A stretch of 7,166 bases of DNA from Candidatus Magasanikiibacteriota bacterium. Its GTDB lineage: Bacteria > Patescibacteriota > Patescibacteriia > Magasanikbacterales > 2-02-FULL-50-9b. Positions within the stretch are counted from its first letter, which is position 1; the number at the start of each line of letters is the position of its first letter. Both the position numbers and the translations under genes were made by a program. The stretch spans positions 1 through 7,166 of the forward strand of contig JAPLWO010000033.1 in the NCBI GenBank assembly GCA_026396555.1, in the 5' to 3' direction. Of the stretch, positions 6,339 through 7,166 are shown in pieces. Under the pieces are notes generated by a model, which searched no databases, was not told where the DNA came from, and saw only the letters and a list, made by a program, of their open reading frames with translations.

Positions 6339-6740
6339 TTATAATTCTTTAACGAGCGGATTTTCAGGATCTTCCGCACGTAATTGCGCGATCAATGCCT
6401 GGAGTTCTCCTTGTAATTTTGTAATTTTATCAACAACTTCTTGCCCTGTTTGACGTGCAAGCACCACAATTTTCGTCGCAACTTCAATTGCCTCTGCATA
6501 CACTTTCTGAACATCTGGATTTTTCGAAACCGCTGCTGCGTCCTGCACTTTTTTCAAATCTTCTTGTGCCGTCGCTAATGCAGTTTGATATGGTTTTAAT
6601 CGAGTTTGTTCAGCTTCGATCTCTGCAACTTTTGCATCAACCTGCTCGAGCAAAACTTCGGCAATCGATGTTCCACTCATGGATTCTGAAGCAGAGCTGA
6701 TTGATTGTTCGATAGTTGATGGAATTGAAAGATCACTCAT
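6339..6740 (-). CDS. Helical coiled-coil protein of unknown function, 133 aa
   Basis: No named family is recognised. After a Ser-rich, probably disordered start (about residues 1-24), the protein is two long charged helices. The first (about 26-70) contains VDAKVAEIEAEQTRLKPY, and the second (about 74-121) contains VVDKITKLQGELQALIAQL, with a break at SKNPD (72-76). There is no cysteine, tryptophan, signal peptide or membrane segment. This resembles a small antiparallel coiled-coil scaffold. A strong Shine-Dalgarno site, GGAGG, stands four bases before the ATG, the best such site in the window. The gene starts 12 nt after the frame-corrected aminopeptidase stop and ends one base before the 81-residue gene. 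Confidence 0.8.
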   Translation of the reverse strand: MSDLSIPSTIEQSISSASESMSGTSIAEVLLEQVDAKVAEIEAEQTRLKPYQTALATAQEDLKKVQDAAAVSKNPDVQKVYAEAIEVATKIVVLARQTGQEVVDKITKLQGELQALIAQLRAEDPENPLVKEL

Positions 6741-7166
6741 AGTACCTCCATTTTACCCTCGAACAGCCTGAACAAGCAAGGCAATTCCCCATCCACTCGC
6801 ACCCGCGCGACGCAACGCCCGCAATATCCAAATGCGCCCAGACGGCCGAAGATGGTGTCGCAAATTCCTGCAAAAACGCTGCGGCCGTATTCGCCGAACC
6901 CCAACGCTCCGTAATATTTTTAAGATCCGCAACATCTGATTTTAATTGTGAGCTAAAATCTTCACCGAGCGGTAAACGCCATACGAGTTCGCCCGTTTTT
7001 TCCGACGCCGCTGACAAACGCGCTGCTAATTTTTCATCCGTGCTCCACATCCCCGCACGCGTCTCACCCATCGCAACCACACACGCACCCGTCAATGTCG
7101 CCAAATCAATCATTTGTCGTGGCTTAAATCGTGCTGCGTACGAAAGTGCGTCAGCCAAAACCAGAC
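6733..7166 (-). CDS. pepA: Leucyl aminopeptidase (M17 family), 3' part, with a late frameshift
   Basis: Cytosolic metallopeptidase that removes N-terminal residues from peptides. Only the C-terminal part is in the window: the frame enters from the right edge reading L-V-LADALSYA, the sequence that follows the NTDAEGR metal-binding signature in this family. The TTG at 7158 is therefore an internal Leu. Conserved segments follow in order: MIDLATLTGACVVAMGE, a WRLPLGEDF box, QLKSDVADLKNI, an ANTAAAFLQEF helix and WAHLDIAGVASRG. After that, at GGG 6802-6804, the frame no longer matches the family and runs as a Cys-rich tail to a TGA at 6733-6735, inside the next gene. Removing one G restores RGASGWGIALLVQAVRG and a TAA at 6753-6755. 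The true product is therefore probably the corrected one, unless the insertion is real. Confidence 0.85.
   Translation of the reverse strand, partial: LVLADALSYAARFKPRQMIDLATLTGACVVAMGETRAGMWSTDEKLAARLSAASEKTGELVWRLPLGEDFSSQLKSDVADLKNITERWGSANTAAAFLQEFATPSSAVWAHLDIAGVASRGCEWMGNCLACSGCSRVKWRYYE
6744..6749 (-). promoter_or_regulatory. Strong Shine-Dalgarno site of the 133-aa gene
   Basis: GGAGGT on the - strand, with GGAGG four bases before ATG 6740. It fixes that start codon. It lies within the out-of-frame extension of the aminopeptidase reading frame but just after the expected in-family stop (TAA at 6753-6755), so the normal operon junction is still visible in the DNA. Confidence 0.8.
6753..6804 (-). 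other. pepA: Displaced C-terminal tail of the aminopeptidase (+1 frame)
   Basis: In the frame one base away from the main aminopeptidase frame, these bases encode GASGWGIALLVQAVRG and a TAA. That matches the usual family ending (a G-A-[ST]-G segment followed by a hydrophobic helix of the ALLVQ/LLVEF type). The stop sits 12 nt before the next ATG with a clean Shine-Dalgarno site between, so this is the ancestral end of the gene. Confidence 0.8.

Noticed and set aside
6338..6379. GTG 6379 as start of the 81-residue gene
   Set aside because: It re-reads 41 nt of the upstream gene out of frame. The ATG one base after the upstream stop is a standard coupled start.
7156..7158. TTG 7158 as the start of a short aminopeptidase-like gene
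   Set aside because: It is the internal Leu of the conserved LADALSYA segment. The frame continues to the window edge, and the catalytic N-terminal part must lie beyond it.

Overview
The window looks like chromosomal DNA of an ultra-small Candidate Phyla Radiation (Patescibacteria) bacterium. The reasons are a DUF4012 protein next to a membrane-anchored DUF11/CARDB-like protein, a FemA/FemB-type aminoacyltransferase, several orphan small genes, very tight gene packing, few Shine-Dalgarno sites, and the standard genetic code (real genes end in TAA or TAG). The assignment to this superphylum is an inference from protein families and style. No marker gene settles the class.

Left half, + strand: the window opens inside a large DUF4012 gene (2-1870). 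Its reading frame is open back to the left edge, so its start lies outside. It overlaps by 41 nt a gene for a 488-residue single-pass membrane protein (1830-3296) with about three extracytoplasmic beta-sandwich-like modules. These two are probably co-expressed envelope proteins. A 157-nt nested inverted repeat (3293-3449) follows and fills the whole gap to an uncharacterised 336-residue gene (3448-4458), whose codon use differs visibly from the genes to its left.

Centre: a strong hairpin (4474-4506) with A/T-rich flanks on both sides acts as a likely bidirectional terminator between the converging transcription units.

Right half, - strand, read right to left: the 3' part of a leucyl aminopeptidase (M17) gene entering from the right edge and carrying an apparent one-base insertion near its end; two small helical/coiled-coil genes (133 and 81 aa); ruvA (Holliday junction binding); a FemAB-family peptidoglycan aminoacyltransferase; and tRNA-Arg(CCG). 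Gaps are 12 nt or less, or negative, so this reads as one operon that ends in a tRNA. The last gene overlaps the tRNA by 10 nt, and its UAG stop is made of tRNA positions 8-10.

No CRISPR array, insertion sequence, phage gene or origin was recognised. The points most worth checking are the nested palindromic element, the tRNA/CDS overlap, the aminopeptidase frameshift, the orphan gene at 3448-4458, and the two conserved-looking small helical genes.
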